From contig OY757010.1 of assembly GCA_963580285.1 (NCBI GenBank), positions 61,402,406 to 61,466,405 on the forward strand: 64,000 nt of DNA, read 5' to 3'. Below the pieces are notes generated by a model, which did not search any database, was not told the origin of the DNA, and saw nothing but the letters and a program-made list of their open reading frames with translations. The stretch comes from Lucinisca nassula (taxonomy: Eukaryota; Mollusca; Bivalvia; Lucinida; Lucinidae). Of the stretch, positions 43,343 through 53,988 are shown piece after piece (the first letter of the stretch is position 1; the number at the start of each line of letters is the position of its first letter). Position numbers and translations under genes: made by a program.

Positions 43343-44858
43343 TCATTCTATTTCCAAAGGATTGCTGGTTGCTTTGATATTGATTGCTTGAATTATCTCC
43401 CCTGAACTGGTGATTATAATTGTTTTGCCTAAAATTATTTTGCCTCTGGGAATTATTATTTCTGTTTCCAGGGTCATTTTGTACCCTCCTCTGTTCATTC
43501 CTATTGTAAATGTTTTCCCTACCATTATGAACAGGAAAATGTCTATTTCTAGAATTTAGGGTGGGCAGATTTCTGTTAGAGTATAAATTGTCTACACGTT
43601 TTTGCAGAATTTCAATATTCCTATTTAGTGAGGTCATATGATTCTGTTCATTATTATGATCATTGTTAGACCCTTCAATTTTCCCTACTAAACGTGTGCG
43701 CTGCTTATCAGCAATACGGTGTGCCTCAAATCGCACTGCCATAGCCTCTGCTTCACTTAAAGATTTTGGACCTACTTCCCTTATTCTAAGACGTATTTCT
43801 GATTCTGATAGGGCATCTATAAAATGATCCAATGCTAAAGCCTCTATCACATCAATGGTTGCATTTGGGTATGCTTGTCGAGATAGCTTTCGAATTGCTT
43901 GAGCTAGTTCTGCTATACTTTCGCTTTTACCCTTGACACGTGACTTTAATTGGGCCCTATAAACTTCAGCTCTATTTTCAGAACCATACCTTGCAGTTAG
44001 TTTTTGAACCAAACAGGTGTAATCTTTACGTTCTTCCTCATTGAGCTCACTTAGCAAAGAACGGGCATTACCAGTCAGACTGTTGGCCAGATATAATGAT
44101 TTTTGCTTATAAGTCCAGCCATTTATTTCTGTTGTTATGTTAAACTGGGCCAGGTAGTCCTCAAAATCATCAGTGGGTGCTCCTGAGAAACATTGGGGTT
44201 TCAGCTTGATAGAGCTATCCCCTCTACCCATATTGACATTAACTGCTCCCTGACTTTCATTTTGATTTAACAAACATGAAGCTGAAGGGGTATTATTGGC
44301 TGTAGGAACATTTGTAGAAAGTTGATTTTGAACTGCAGTTGCAGATGTAGAAAGTTGATTGTCAACTGCAGTTGCAGTTGTAGAAAGTTGGTTGCCAACT
44401 GCAATTGTATTTGTAGAAATTTGGTTGCCAACTGCAGTAGTAGAAGGTTGGTTGCCAACTGCAGTTGCAGTTGTAGTTACTGGGTTATAATGGTCTGTAA
44501 CAGATGTAGAAGAATTCTGCATATGATTACCATTTTCATTTGTTCTAGCTAGAGATGGCACCCTGTTTTGACTTACACTTTCAATGATTCTTGCATTATC
44601 CAAAACCTGTAACTCCAGTCTCTGAACATGCCGGTCAACATTACTAAAACACTGTTGTATATGACTATTTATGTCGGATATGCTATCTTTTACTTGGGTT
44701 GCAATTTGTGTCATGTGTTGTTTAATGTCAGACTCCAAGCGTGAAAATTCTGCATTATTATCTGAGCCAAAAGAAGTGACTGATTCATTATCTTCATTGC
44801 CAGACGGCTCCCGCTGATGTACCAAAACTGGTGATTCATATTCTGTGTTTTCAGCCAT
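43290..44858 (-). CDS. gag: Gag-like protein
   Basis: 522 aa from an ATG near the start of the internal region. Residues 40-100 form a heptad-like helical stretch (LESDIKQHMTQIATQV). About 125-190 is a degenerate repeat of TAVGNQLST units, six or so copies. Residues about 215-395 resemble a Ty3/gypsy Gag capsid: KPQCFSGAPTDDFEDYLAQF, then SLTGNARSLLSEL. The C-terminal 110 residues are Asn/Arg/Gln-rich, with no CCHC zinc knuckle; the basic tail probably replaces it in RNA binding (inferred). The stop TAG is at 43290-43292, inside the open pol frame. It would be the structural protein of the particle. Confidence 0.88.
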   Translation of the reverse strand: MAENTEYESPVLVHQREPSGNEDNESVTSFGSDNNAEFSRLESDIKQHMTQIATQVKDSISDINSHIQQCFSNVDRHVQRLELQVLDNARIIESVSQNRVPSLARTNENGNHMQNSSTSVTDHYNPVTTTATAVGNQPSTTAVGNQISTNTIAVGNQLSTTATAVDNQLSTSATAVQNQLSTNVPTANNTPSASCLLNQNESQGAVNVNMGRGDSSIKLKPQCFSGAPTDDFEDYLAQFNITTEINGWTYKQKSLYLANSLTGNARSLLSELNEEERKDYTCLVQKLTARYGSENRAEVYRAQLKSRVKGKSESIAELAQAIRKLSRQAYPNATIDVIEALALDHFIDALSESEIRLRIREVGPKSLSEAEAMAVRFEAHRIADKQRTRLVGKIEGSNNDHNNEQNHMTSLNRNIEILQKRVDNLYSNRNLPTLNSRNRHFPVHNGRENIYNRNEQRRVQNDPGNRNNNSQRQNNFRQNNYNHQFRGDNSSNQYQSNQQSFGNRMRSENYRQPNQGSGSRLN

Positions 44859-45254
44859 AATGAATAATAGTATATATTAATACTAATTTTATAGATTGGC
44901 TCTCCACCACAAACTACCATACGCCAGGTTGCTTCCAGTAGCTGAAACTGATTTTTTTTTTTTTTTTTTTTTTTTTATCTTTTCAGTTGGTGAAGATGAA
45001 CTGATAGCTGACTGTTCATTTATTCCTGTGGACCAACTGTTGCTGTTGCTATAGCTAGCCTGTATCTTGGTCTAATATCTACTGATGAACAGCTTTGACA
45101 TGTCTTGTCGGTCTTTATGAATAAAAATGATAAATACAATAAAAACCTGCTGGTTTATCTATTTATCTTATAGATCTACTTTATTTATTTATTAGATCTA
45201 TTATTATTATTTTTATTATTATTATTATTATTATTTTTTTTTTTTTAACTGTAT
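44859..45254 (-). other. 5' leader between primer site and gag
   Basis: Non-coding. On the plus strand it holds a 27-base T-run (44951-44977) and (TTA)n/T tracts at 45180-45247. These are A-rich in the element's RNA. Confidence 0.7.
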
Positions 45255-45272
45255 CCAACTTCTGCAACACCA
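45255..45272 (-). other. Primer-binding site candidate
   Basis: Minus-strand tggtgttgcagaagttgg begins 3 bases after the end of the 5' LTR and opens with TGG, the complement of a tRNA CCA end. The tRNA was not identified. Confidence 0.6.
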
Positions 45273-45445
45273 AATTGTAACACTACCCCTCTTCTCAGCC
45301 CTATATAATATTGGGAGATTGTCAGGACAGGAAGTAGCCGAGCTTAGTGGCTGAGAATGAGGAGGTCACAATAGTTTGTGGGTTCGCCTGGGTCGGACGG
45401 ATTGTGGTGAAGAAACCAATAAAATCTGTAAAACAGTCTATTAAA

Positions 45446-45451
45446 TTTATT
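45446..45451 (-). terminator. AATAAA polyadenylation word in the LTR
   Basis: Minus-strand aataaa in gtgtacaataaatttaatag. The equivalent in the 3' LTR at 32528-32533 would be the one used for 3' end formation. Confidence 0.55.
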
Positions 45452-45983
45452 GTACACATACAGAAAAGAATTAATTTGTCAGGATATCACTTTCTTAATA
45501 CTTTAATGGACTGTCTGAGTTAGTAATTTACTAAATCACCCAAAATGGAGGGAAAGTCCTCTAAGGAGTCCGTCTGTACAATATTTATCAAAATATGCAA
45601 GAGAGAGACATGAACCTAATCATTTAGCCTTATCAAGTATGATTGGGCATAAGATATGCTGGCTGTAAGTTAGAAATGGCTAGATTATGCCCGAATGATG
45701 CATGAACTAATTTCACCCAAAAGTATGATATTTTCACCCAATCTGGTGGTTTCACCAGATCTGGTGAAATGTAAATATACAATGTCTTAAGATATTACCT
45801 TGCCAAAAGGCTTGCTGTTAGCCATAAGTATAATCTATTTGTCAACTTTCTACATTTAGTTAACACTGCGGGTAGATCTTACACCCGATCTGGTGTCTGG
45901 ATGCAACTGTGCTATTTTTTTAGGTGTGGAGAACTGTCTGCCTTTCCGCTGGTTGGAAAGGTACTACAATCGTAGTAGCATGC

Positions 45984-46021
45984 CCTTTTATAGTATTCAA
46001 AACACGCGCTGAGTGACGTCA
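45984..46021 (-). promoter_or_regulatory. LTR core promoter: CRE palindrome and TATA box
   Basis: TGACGTCA at 46014-46021 followed 22 bases downstream (minus strand) by TATAAAAGG at 45992-45984. A full CRE/ATF site next to a TATA box is a plausible RNA polymerase II promoter. Start would be expected near 45960. Confidence 0.65.
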
Positions 46022-46438
46022 TGGGTCACGAGTTCCAACACGACAACAACAACATGCGGAACGTTTCGGCTTTGTACATGCATATCAATAGCGCGTTGAC
46101 TTTTATACCCGCCATGTTGCTGTTGACGTTTTGGAATCGCCGTAACAATTAAACAATTCCAAAGAGAAAAATACAGCTTAATAGCGATTGACAAGGTAGA
46201 AAAATGTTGATAGAATATGGCGAATGACATCTAGAATCGAACTATTAGCAAGATTACGGAATACAAAGTGACAAAATGGGTGAAAAGGAGGCGCATTGTC
46301 CGGAAACTTTACCGGGTCCAATGACACAAACAAACAATACACGGATAATACGGAGTTTTAGGGGACTCTCAGACAGCCCGGCATTGCATAGGCATTCTCA
46401 GGACGCTACAGTATTTAATCTTAGATTTTTCCTTTCAG

Positions 46439-46489
46439 ACTTTGAAGAGGAAAGTAATAGTCCATCTGATGTCAGTTCGACAGATTCAG
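46439..46489 (+). CDS. Host gene exon A (acidic, phase 1-1)
   Basis: 51 nt between the acceptor atttttcctttcag and a donor reading CAG|gtcaga. In phase 1 it encodes (D)FEEESNSPSDVSSTDS(G), acidic and Ser-rich. The exon itself is intact, but only 28 bp separates it from the LTR retrotransposon, so the original branch-point region has been replaced. The product is unknown; the gene link to the later exons rests on phase and composition. Confidence 0.55.
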
Positions 46490-46573
46490 GTCAGAAAGTA
46501 CTGTTTAGCTATCAAACATCTCTTGGACAATAAAAAATGTTCGAGACAGGTGTTGTTCTAATCACGGAGGGTT

Positions 46574-46849
46574 CATTACGCAAACACGCCTATACAAATA
46601 CATTGCCACCTTTATCGCCGAAAAAATGAAAATTTTAAGATGAAAAATTGTGATATTTTTCTTATTTCTGCTCAAAATATAGATTGTTGGCACTCGTTAT
46701 AACCGCCTCATCGAGGCGGTTCTAACGAGTACCCACACTCTATATTTTAGAGCAGAAATGACAAATAGGTATACCCCCGGAAACCCCAGTTTTACTATAT
46801 AAAAGTGGGGTTCAAGGGGTCAAAATTATATAGGCGTGTTTTCGTGATG
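46574..46849 (+). mobile_element. M1-A foldback element
   Basis: cattacgcaaacacgcctat to taggcgtgttttcgtgatg. Lies in the intron 85 bp after exon A. Confidence 0.87.
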
Positions 46850-46985
46850 TTAATCATGGCACCAAAAGGCATAATATGAATACGTTTTCGAGTTTCTTCA
46901 CAATAAAAAGGTATGAGGAGATTGTAATGAGAACACACAACATAGATTTTGAAGATACAATAAGAGAATCCTACCTTTGTTATAT

Positions 46986-47262
46986 ACCGGCCCCGATAGC
47001 TCAGTTGGTAGAGTGTCCGCTCCGGGGAACGGAAGGCCACGGGTTCGATCCCGGGCCGCGACATACCAAAGTCGTTAAAAATGGTACTAGCTGGTCCTCG
47101 CTTGGCACTCATATTTACGGGGTTGAGCTAGGACTGGTCGACTCAGTGTCAGAATGTGTCACTATAAAAGTGAGCATTGAGCTCCCTGTCGCAATCAGAC
47201 ACCGTCGTGATATGACTGAAAAATTGTTAAAAGCGACGTTAAACCCGAATTCACACACACAC
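46986..47262 (+). mobile_element. S2 tRNA-derived SINE, full length
   Basis: Bounded by the 13-bp duplication acctttgttatat (46973-46985 and 47263-47275). Head ccccgatagctcagttggta is an A box and gggttcgatcccgg a B box. The tail is gcgacgttaaacccgaattc plus (CA)n. Confidence 0.9.
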
Positions 47263-47425
47263 ACCTTTGTTATATTGCAAAGCAATTTGCAGGCTTTTGA
47301 CTGGGCAGCGCAAGGGCAATTATTTTCCATATTCCCCGTCAGCAAAAATATATTAACCTTTCGCGCTTGCCTTCGCTTGATTGCGATGACCGCCATCATG
47401 GATCTTTCTTTCTTTCTACTTATAG

Positions 47426-47900
47426 TGCAATCGGTCACATCTGACCATTTCTCGCAGGTTTACATTACATACACACCAGGTACATGTATGCAGGATGAAA
47501 GCTTACACAGTAATTACGGTAGGGATCTTTAACCAGCACAGGGGATGGTTCTCCCTTTACAAGGGGCCTCCAGGTAACGTCCCAATCCGAAGGACGGTGC
47601 ACTTAATGACATTCATCCCTGCAAATTATGTCAATGGAGCGTGTTCGGACACCGAATATTTATTGCCGCTGCCGGGGATCGAATCCGGGACTTCTAGCGT
47701 CAGAGGCAAGTCACTAACCACTGAGCTATCCCGCTCCACTATCTGTCTGTCTGTCTGCTGATACTGAGTCGGTCACATTTGACCATTACCGCAGGTGTAC
47801 ATTACATACACTCCAGGTTTGCAGGATGACAGCCTACACAGTAATCAGGTAATTACGGTAGGGATCTTTAACCTGCACAGGGGATGGTTCTCCCTGCACA
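47426..47900 (-). repeat. S7 tRNA-derived SINE and a partial duplicate
   Basis: The 47650-47740 part is the complement of a tRNA-like head: gggatcgaatccgggac (B box) and aaccactgagctatcccgc (A box). Upstream words ggtcacatctgaccattt and tctttaaccagcacagggga recur at 47763-47900, so the body is duplicated around the head. Confidence 0.6.
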
Positions 47901-47984
47901 GTCGATAAAAGCACCAGCCAATAAATATATGAATAAAAACTTTTGACTGTTCTAATTTCTTTCGCTATCTTAGTTTTAAAATAT

Positions 47985-48965
47985 AAGGATCAACCATGGG
48001 TTTTCATGCATTAACATTCGCCGGGTCCCAAGGAAGCTGTTTGCACATGAGGCCGCTGGGCCGAAGGTTCAAATATCTTCCGAGGGATCCGGTAAATGTT
48101 AATGTAGTAAAATAACCATGGATGATCGTTGTTCTTGCATAACTTACGATTCCGACAGCAAATTTTGACGAAAACGCCGAAAAGCTCCATATAACTTCCA
48201 TATAAACTCTTCAAATGCAACCGGCAAACCAAAATGGCGACCAGTTCAGAATGTTGTTTACAATGACGTTGTCATGCAGTAACCTTCTGACGTCATAATA
48301 GAACCCTAAAACGCTATGTTCAGGGCGATAACGTTAGGTCGATCAACGTACCGTAAACAAAGCAAGGCCCGTCTTGTGATATTAAAAGCTCAAAATCCAT
48401 GTTCAAACAGCACGCGAATTTCATGATTTGAACATGGTTTTTGCTGTTTTGAGCACGGCTTTCGGTCCGTTTGACAATGACTTCAAACAGCCCTGCGCAT
48501 AGGTATTTATGCAAGAATATAGGGATCAACCATGGTTTTTCATGCATTAACATTCGCCGGGTCCCGAGGAAGCTGTTTGAACATGAGGCCGCCAGGCCGA
48601 ATGTTCAAATATCTTCCGAGGGACCCGGCAAATGTTAATGCAATGAAATAACCATGGATGATCGTTGTTCTTGCATAACTTACAATTCCGATAGCAAACT
48701 TTGACGAAAATGCATAAAAACTCCATATAAATTCAATATAAACTCTTCAAATGCGACCGGCGAACCAACATGGCGGCCAGTTCAGAATGTTGTTTACAAT
48801 GACGTAACCATTTGACGTCATCATAGAACCCTAAAACGCTACGTTCAGGGCGATAACGTTACGTCGTTTAACATAACGTAAAGAAAGCAAAGCCCGTCTT
48901 GGGATATCAAAAGCTCAAAATCCATGTTCAAACGGCACGCGAATTTTATGATTTTAGATATTGCA
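47985..48965 (-). repeat. R7 repeat, tandem dimer (inverted arm 1)
   Basis: Two units of about 520 bp. Each has aaccatggtttttcatgcat, an aacattcgccgggtccc word, a cttccgagggacccgg word and gttcttgcataac. Within each unit the latter pairs are imperfect inverted repeats. The same dimer appears reversed at 53989-55045. Bases 48966-49204 have nothing recognisable. Confidence 0.7.
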
Positions 48966-49204
48966 CTTGACAGAGCAGTTGACAATTTGACCATTAACGA
49001 GCTCATTAAGCTAACGAGGCCTTGAACAATTGGACCAAGTCTGCACACCAACGAAGCTGCTCCAGTGTTTAGGGCTTATCCCAAAGGGTTTTGTGAGGTG
49101 AGGGTGTCGTGTATCTTGCGTCACTGGGGCGTCCAAATGACATTTGCATGCGGTTGGGCAAGACCTGTTTTGTCCTTTCAGCGGTAAGTGTAAAGGGGGA
49201 TGTC

Positions 49205-49483
49205 CATTACGAAAACACGCCTATACAAATATATTGCTAATTTTTTGGTAAAAAAATGGAAATTTTAAGATGAAAAATTGTGATATTTTTCTTATTTCTG
49301 CTCAAAAAATAAATTGCGGGGACCCGATAGAATCGCCTCGACGAGGCGGTTCTATCGAGCACCCACAATCTATATTTTTAAGCGGAAATAAGAAAAATAA
49401 TGTGAACCCCATTAAACGCCAGTTTTACTATATAAAAGTGGGGTATGAGGGGGTCAAAATTATATAGGCATGTTCTCGTAATG
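49205..49483 (+). mobile_element. M1-A foldback element
   Basis: cattacgaaaacacgcctat to tataggcatgttctcgtaatg. The hairpin tip is cctcgacgagg, with gatagaatcg substitutions in the left half. Confidence 0.85.
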
Positions 49484-49716
49484 ATTCTCCAGTCATTTCA
49501 CTTCCACTCATTTTCATCTTTCTCCTCTGTCCCTCACTTTCATCCCCTCAACTGACTCTTCTTTCTCTTGCATCCTTTCCTCTGGGAGACAACCCAAAAC
49601 ACTGACGTGTCCTTAACCCCCAGCGCAATCATCAAGTAATCGGTGTTTGCTCTACGGCCGCGTCAGGTGATGACTGTTGTGACTTGCGAAGATTCCTTTC
49701 AGACTTTACGAATGTG

Positions 49717-50140
49717 CATTACATAACCAAGACCGTAAAACGAACACCCCCTTAACCCAACCTCATATACAGAAAACTTAGGGTTTATGGGGCTATACAT
49801 TATTTTTCTTATTTCTGCGCCAAGACATACGAGGTAGGTTGTGGGTACCTCAACGAGACGGTGCTAACAAACCAGCACCTGCAACCTGTGTTTGCAGTAT
49901 AAATAAGAAAAATATAACGGATTTTCTATAGAAGAGAAGCCATTTTGGAGATGTGAAAAAAGAACATTGTCGCAGGGTGTATTGTCGTAATCGCAAGCTG
50001 TTTTGGGACTTACCAGCTAGCACCTGTAATAAACACCCCTGTAGACCCCGCATTATATGGAGAAAACTAAGATTTTACAGGGGCGTATATTATTTACCTT
50101 ATTTCTGCTCCGGTGCTCGCAAGAATCGACTCAATGGAGG
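49717..50140 (-). mobile_element. M1-B reversed copy followed by an M1 fragment
   Basis: 49717-49991 begins cattacataacc and shows B-type words gccattttggagatgtg and caacctgtgtttgcag. 50025-50140 repeats the left arm of the same type (aaacacccctgtagacccc to cttatttctgctcc) and stops in the centre. Confidence 0.6.
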
Positions 50141-50667
50141 AGAAAACTGAGACATCCGCAACTATTATTGACATTTAATATGCCGTTGGCGCAAAGGATT
50201 AAGCCTTTTACTGTGCGCTGACCTTCTCGGCTTACCTGTACAGAATCTCTTGTTGGAAATAGCAGGCGCTTTAATGGAAAATAATTTTTAAACAAATATA
50301 ACTTTTTTACGTTTACCGGGGCATATATCATTTAGTTTTAATATTTCTGTTCCAAGGTATTGGCTGTTTCACAATCTATATGTATGAAAAATATCAATGT
50401 TTTTTTTGTAACATTTTGTTCTAGCAAGTACAATATCTAATAAAGTGTTATTTTTGCTGAAAAAATGTGAGCAGCTTTTGCATCTGGAAAAGCTGCTTAC
50501 ATTTTTAAGCAAAATCTTAGTAAATTTGCCATATTTAATTATCAAAGTTTTAACGATATATTAACTAACGACATCGTTAGTTTTGAACAACTGACCCCTG
50601 ACGATTGCTTCTTTCCCCAAGTGTAGGAGCATGAAATAAGTTTTGTCCTACTGCTTGTTTCTTTCAG

Positions 50668-50721
50668 ATGATGGCGAGGATAATGACGACTACGATACAT
50701 GTGCAATCCCAGCGGATACAG
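50668..50721 (+). CDS. Host gene exon B (acidic, phase 1-1)
   Basis: 54 nt between the acceptor gcttgtttctttcag and a donor ACAG|gtgagc, both strong. In phase 1 it reads (D)DGEDNDDYDTCAIPADT(G), very acidic with one Cys. The phase joins directly to exon A. Strong splice signals and a matching phase support a real exon. An S1 fragment starts about 20 bp after the donor. Confidence 0.6.
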
Positions 50722-50741
50722 GTGAGCAGGCTACTACCATT

Positions 50742-50897
50742 CTGGCCCCTGCCAATTGGTTACATTGGGCGACAGGGCTTGAGATGTCATTTCATCTCAA
50801 TGTCGGGTACAAGTCCGACAAAATTGGAAGCAACATTTCCTGTATTACCTATACAGTGTTGACGGGGACGTTAAACCTCAAATCAATCAAACAAACA
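50742..50897 (+). mobile_element. S1 element, 5' truncated
   Basis: Starts within attgggcgacagggcttgag and keeps the full 3' half. It is the left edge of a local duplication whose second copy is at 53190-53360. Confidence 0.75.
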
Positions 50898-50936
50898 AAA
50901 TGCACTACCATCCAACAGAACGTCGTTTACACTCAC

Positions 50937-51213
50937 ACATTATGAAACCACATTGTAAACTTTACCGTCGAAAAAAAAAAAACTAAAATTTTAAAATGAA
51001 AAATTATGATATTTTTCGTATTTATGCTCGAAATATAGATTGTGTGTACTCGTTAGAACCGCCTCATTTCATCGAGGCGGGTCTAACGAGTACCCTAAAT
51101 CTATATTTTAGAGCAGAAATAAGAAGAATAAGGTTTACCCCTGTAAATCCCTGTTTTCCTATATAAAAGTGGGGTTCAAGGGGGTCAAATTATATAGGCG
51201 TGTTTTCATGATG
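50937..51213 (+). mobile_element. M1-A variant with shortened left end
   Basis: Left end cattatgaaaccacattgta lacks the cgcctatacaaata segment. The remainder is normal to ataggcgtgttttcatgatg. The same variant occurs at 53394-53617, supporting local duplication. A poly-A run follows at 51231-51259. Confidence 0.8.
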
Positions 51214-51445
51214 AGTGCTCAAGAAGTAAGAAAAAAAAAAAAAAAAAAAAAAAAAAAAACAGGTCATGCTTTTTACGTCCTTTTTGAAAGTTATGATTCA
51301 AACTTCTCATCTAAGGTAGATGAGGTTACAATTCTGTTTTAAGGCGAAGTGTAACTGAAATTGAACAGTTTGACTGTTTCTTTTGTTCTAATGTATCGTC
51401 TTTGGTGGGATCGGATATAGCTTTATCTGTGCGTGCGTGCGTACG

Positions 51446-51552
51446 TACAAAATAATACATACATACATACGCACGCACGCACGCACATACATACATACAT
51501 ACATACATACATACATACATACATACATACATACATACATACATACATACAT

Positions 51553-51603
<51 letters not shown>

Positions 51604-51645
51604 TACATACATACATACATACATACATACATACATACATACATC
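51446..51645. repeat. (CATA)n / (CA)n microsatellite
   Basis: About 200 bp of cata units with an internal (CA)n block at about 51570-51598. Long reading frames across it on both strands are artefacts of the repeat. Confidence 0.97.
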
Positions 51646-51647
51646 CG

Positions 51648-51880
51648 ACGGGCCTCCGTGGCCTAGTGGTTAAAAGCGCTGACTCTTGATCATTAGGTCT
51701 CTCACCGCTGTGGTTCGAGCCTCGCTCGGGTCACATGTGAGACGCCAAGTTCTGCAACGGAAGGTCAGGTGGTTTTTCTCCGGGTACTCCGGTTTTCGCC
51801 CACCTCTGATTAACGATCGGCTCGATATGAGTGAAATAATCTTGAAAGGGCCGTAAAACCAAACCCCACCCCCAAAAAAA
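51648..51880 (+). mobile_element. S3 tRNA-derived SINE
   Basis: Head cctccgtggcctagtggtta (A box) and gtggttcgagcctcgc (B box). Body gccaagttctgcaacggaag and ctccgggtactccggttttc, tail gaaagggccgtaaaacc. Located inside the (CATA)n tract, which resumes at 51904. Confidence 0.85.
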
Positions 51881-51933
51881 CAACAACAACAACAAAAAAA
51901 AACATCATACATACATACATACATACATATACG

Positions 51934-52240
51934 GTCCCCGCCCATAGGGGCTTGAAGAAATATATGGGCTGCATGATGATTCCACGCAGAGCTGAATCCG
52001 GCCCGCACACTGGTTGGTAAACCGCTTAGAGGATCTAAGCCTGTCCAGGAACCGCGGTGCGATGCGGACCGTCCATGCTAATAAACCCTATTTATTTCAT
52101 TGAGCGACAGGGCTTGAGATGTCATTTCATCTAAATGTCGGGTAAAAGTCCAACAAAATTGGAAGCAACGTCTCCAAAATGACCTTTACAGTGTTGACGG
52201 GGACGTTAAACCGCAAATAATAAAAAAAACAACAAAAAAC
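51934..52240 (+). mobile_element. S1 SINE-like element
   Basis: Full-length copy inside the (CATA)n tract, from gtccccgcccataggggctt to gacgttaaaccgcaaata. The (CATA)n repeat continues at 52239-52276. Confidence 0.85.
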
Positions 52241-52285
52241 ATACATACATACATACATACATACATACATACATACTTACATACA

Positions 52286-52587
52286 TACTTGGTAGAGTGT
52301 CCGCTCCGGGGAACGGGAGGTAACGGGTTCGATCCCGGGCCGCGACATACCAAAGTCGTTAAGAATGGTACTAGCTGCTCCTCGCTTGGCACTCAGATAT
52401 ACGGGGTAGAGCTAGGACTGGTCGACCCAGTGTCAGGATAATGTGACTGGGTGTGCTATCGTGTAATATGTCTGGGACATGATACTTCAGTGAGGCAGCA
52501 CTATAAAAGTGAGCATTGAGCTCCCTGTCGCAACCAGAAACCGTCGTGAAATGACTGAAAAATTGTTGAAAGCGACGTTAAACCCGA

Positions 52588-52656
<69 letters not shown>

Positions 52657-52690
52657 TACATACATACATACATACATACATACATACATA
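52286..52690 (+). mobile_element. S2 SINE, 5' truncated, with long (CA)n/(CATA)n tail
   Basis: Starts ttggtagagtgtccgctccg and runs to gcgacgttaaacccgaattc, then (CA)n at 52592-52650 and (CATA)n to 52690. SINE insertion at or expansion from a repeat tail is visible here. Confidence 0.85.
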
Positions 52691-52772
52691 CGTTTTGCCA
52701 AATACATTACGATAGAAATACAATGACGTTCATGTGCAATGAAGACGAATATTTTTGTTATCCTTCAAACAC

Positions 52773-52805
<33 letters not shown>

Positions 52806-53054
52806 ACAACATTAACAACAACAAAGAAAACAAAGAAGGCATTTATAAAACTGTCAAAAGGTTGTGTTCACGCAAATGGTGTAGAAAAGGTTATAGATAA
52901 GCAAAATGCAATTTCCGTATCGTCTACTTATAAAATAACACTTTAACATAGTTACCATAAATATTATGAAACAAGTACATGAACTTGACAACATCACATC
53001 ACTTAACAAGCGACCCTGGTATAAACATAGAGGATCTAGCACGAGTGGTTATCA

Positions 53055-53355
53055 ACCACGCCCATCGGGACTTGAAGAAATAGATGGGCTGCATGATGCT
53101 TCCACGCAGAGCTGAAACCAACCCGCACACGAGTACTGGTAGACCGCTTAGAGGATCTTAGCCTGCCCAGGCAAAGCGGTGCCAGTCGGCCCGTCCATGC
53201 TCATAAACTCTATTGGTTTCATTGGGCGACAGGGCTTGAGATGTCATTTCCTCTCAATGTCGGGTAAAAGTCCGACAAAATTGGAAGCAACGTCTCCTGT
53301 ATTACCTATACAGTGTTGACGGGGACGTTAAACCTCAAATCAAACAAACAAACAA
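53055..53355 (+). mobile_element. S1 SINE-like element
   Basis: Full-length copy (cacgcccatcgggacttgaa to gacgttaaacctcaaatcaa). Its 3' half and the following sequence match 50742-50937. Bases 52700-53050 hold an (AAC)n tract at about 52783-52822 and otherwise nothing recognisable. Confidence 0.83.
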
Positions 53356-53393
53356 AATGTACTACCACTCAACAGAATGCGTTTACACTCACA

Positions 53394-53617
53394 GATTACG
53401 AAACAACATTGTAAACTATACCGACGAAAAAAAACTAAAATTTTAAAATAAAAATTGTGATATTTTTCTTATTTCTGCTCCAAATATAGATTGTGTGTAT
53501 TCTCACGAGTACCCGCAATCTATATTTTAGAGCAGAAATTAGAAAAATAAGTTTTACCCCCATAAACCCCAGTTTTCCTATATAAAAGTGGGGTTCAAGA
53601 GGCGTGTTTTCATGATG
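53394..53617 (+). mobile_element. M1-A variant, short centre
   Basis: Left end gattacgaaacaacattgta as at 50937, centre reduced to gtgtattctcacgagtaccc, right end aggcgtgttttcatgatg. Confidence 0.75.
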
Positions 53618-53988
53618 AGTTCTTAAGAAGTAAGAAAAAAATAAGTCATGTTTTTTTTAAGCCCGTTTTGAAAGTTATGATTCACTTTTGTCATTTAAGG
53701 TAGGTATATTGGCGGTTTTGAGATCACAACTTTTGTTTTAGGGCGACTTGTACATGTAACTGAATCTGAATATTTAGGTTTTTCTTTTCTTCTAATGTTT
53801 CGTCTTCGGTGGGATTGGACATAGCTTCAATTGAACCTGCATGCGTTCATACATACATACAGACTTTTTGCCAAATACATTACGGTACAAATACAATGAC
53901 GTACAATGAAGACGAATATGTTTGTTCTCCTTCAAGCACAACAACATCAACAACAACAACAAAGAAAACAAAGAAGGCATTTATAAAA

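Larger units (their letters stand above)
32358..46410 (-). mobile_element. Complete Ty3/gypsy-type LTR retrotransposon, 14.05 kb, with an extra zinc finger-repeat-BTB ORF
   Basis: Two direct 1,135-bp LTRs bound a minus-strand unit holding gag (44858-43290), pol (43342-39007) and a third ORF (37984-35450). The flanks GTAT at 32354-32357 and 46411-46414 are a 4-bp target duplication. The LTRs read the same throughout by eye, including identical short frames, so the insertion is recent. Domain order protease, RT, RNase H, integrase defines the Ty3/gypsy type. At 14 kb it is more than twice the usual 5-6 kb of such elements, because of the third ORF and about 4 kb of non-coding sequence. It lies antisense in an intron of the host gene that resumes at 46439. 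Confidence 0.95.
45276..46410 (-). repeat. 5' LTR
   Basis: 1,135 bp, TGTAGC...GTTACA on the minus strand. Using the TATA box and the AATAAA word, U3 would be about 455 bp, R about 520 bp and U5 about 150 bp (inferred). Confidence 0.97.

Noticed and set aside
46876..47532. 218-codon frame running through the S2 SINE
   Set aside because: Read-through of a SINE and repeat sequence; the tRNA-like head and (CA)n tail lie inside it.
49681..49760. Possible exon after gattcctttcag at about 49706
   Set aside because: It runs directly into an M1-B terminus (cattacataacc) and has no donor in a fitting phase.
51326..51673. Long frames of Tyr-Val-Cys-Met or Thr-Tyr-Ile-His repeats
   Set aside because: Translations of (CATA)n/(CA)n microsatellite in several frames on both strands.
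52487..52723. Frames across the S2 SINE and its (CA)n/(CATA)n tail
   Set aside because: Repeat translation, no coding signal.
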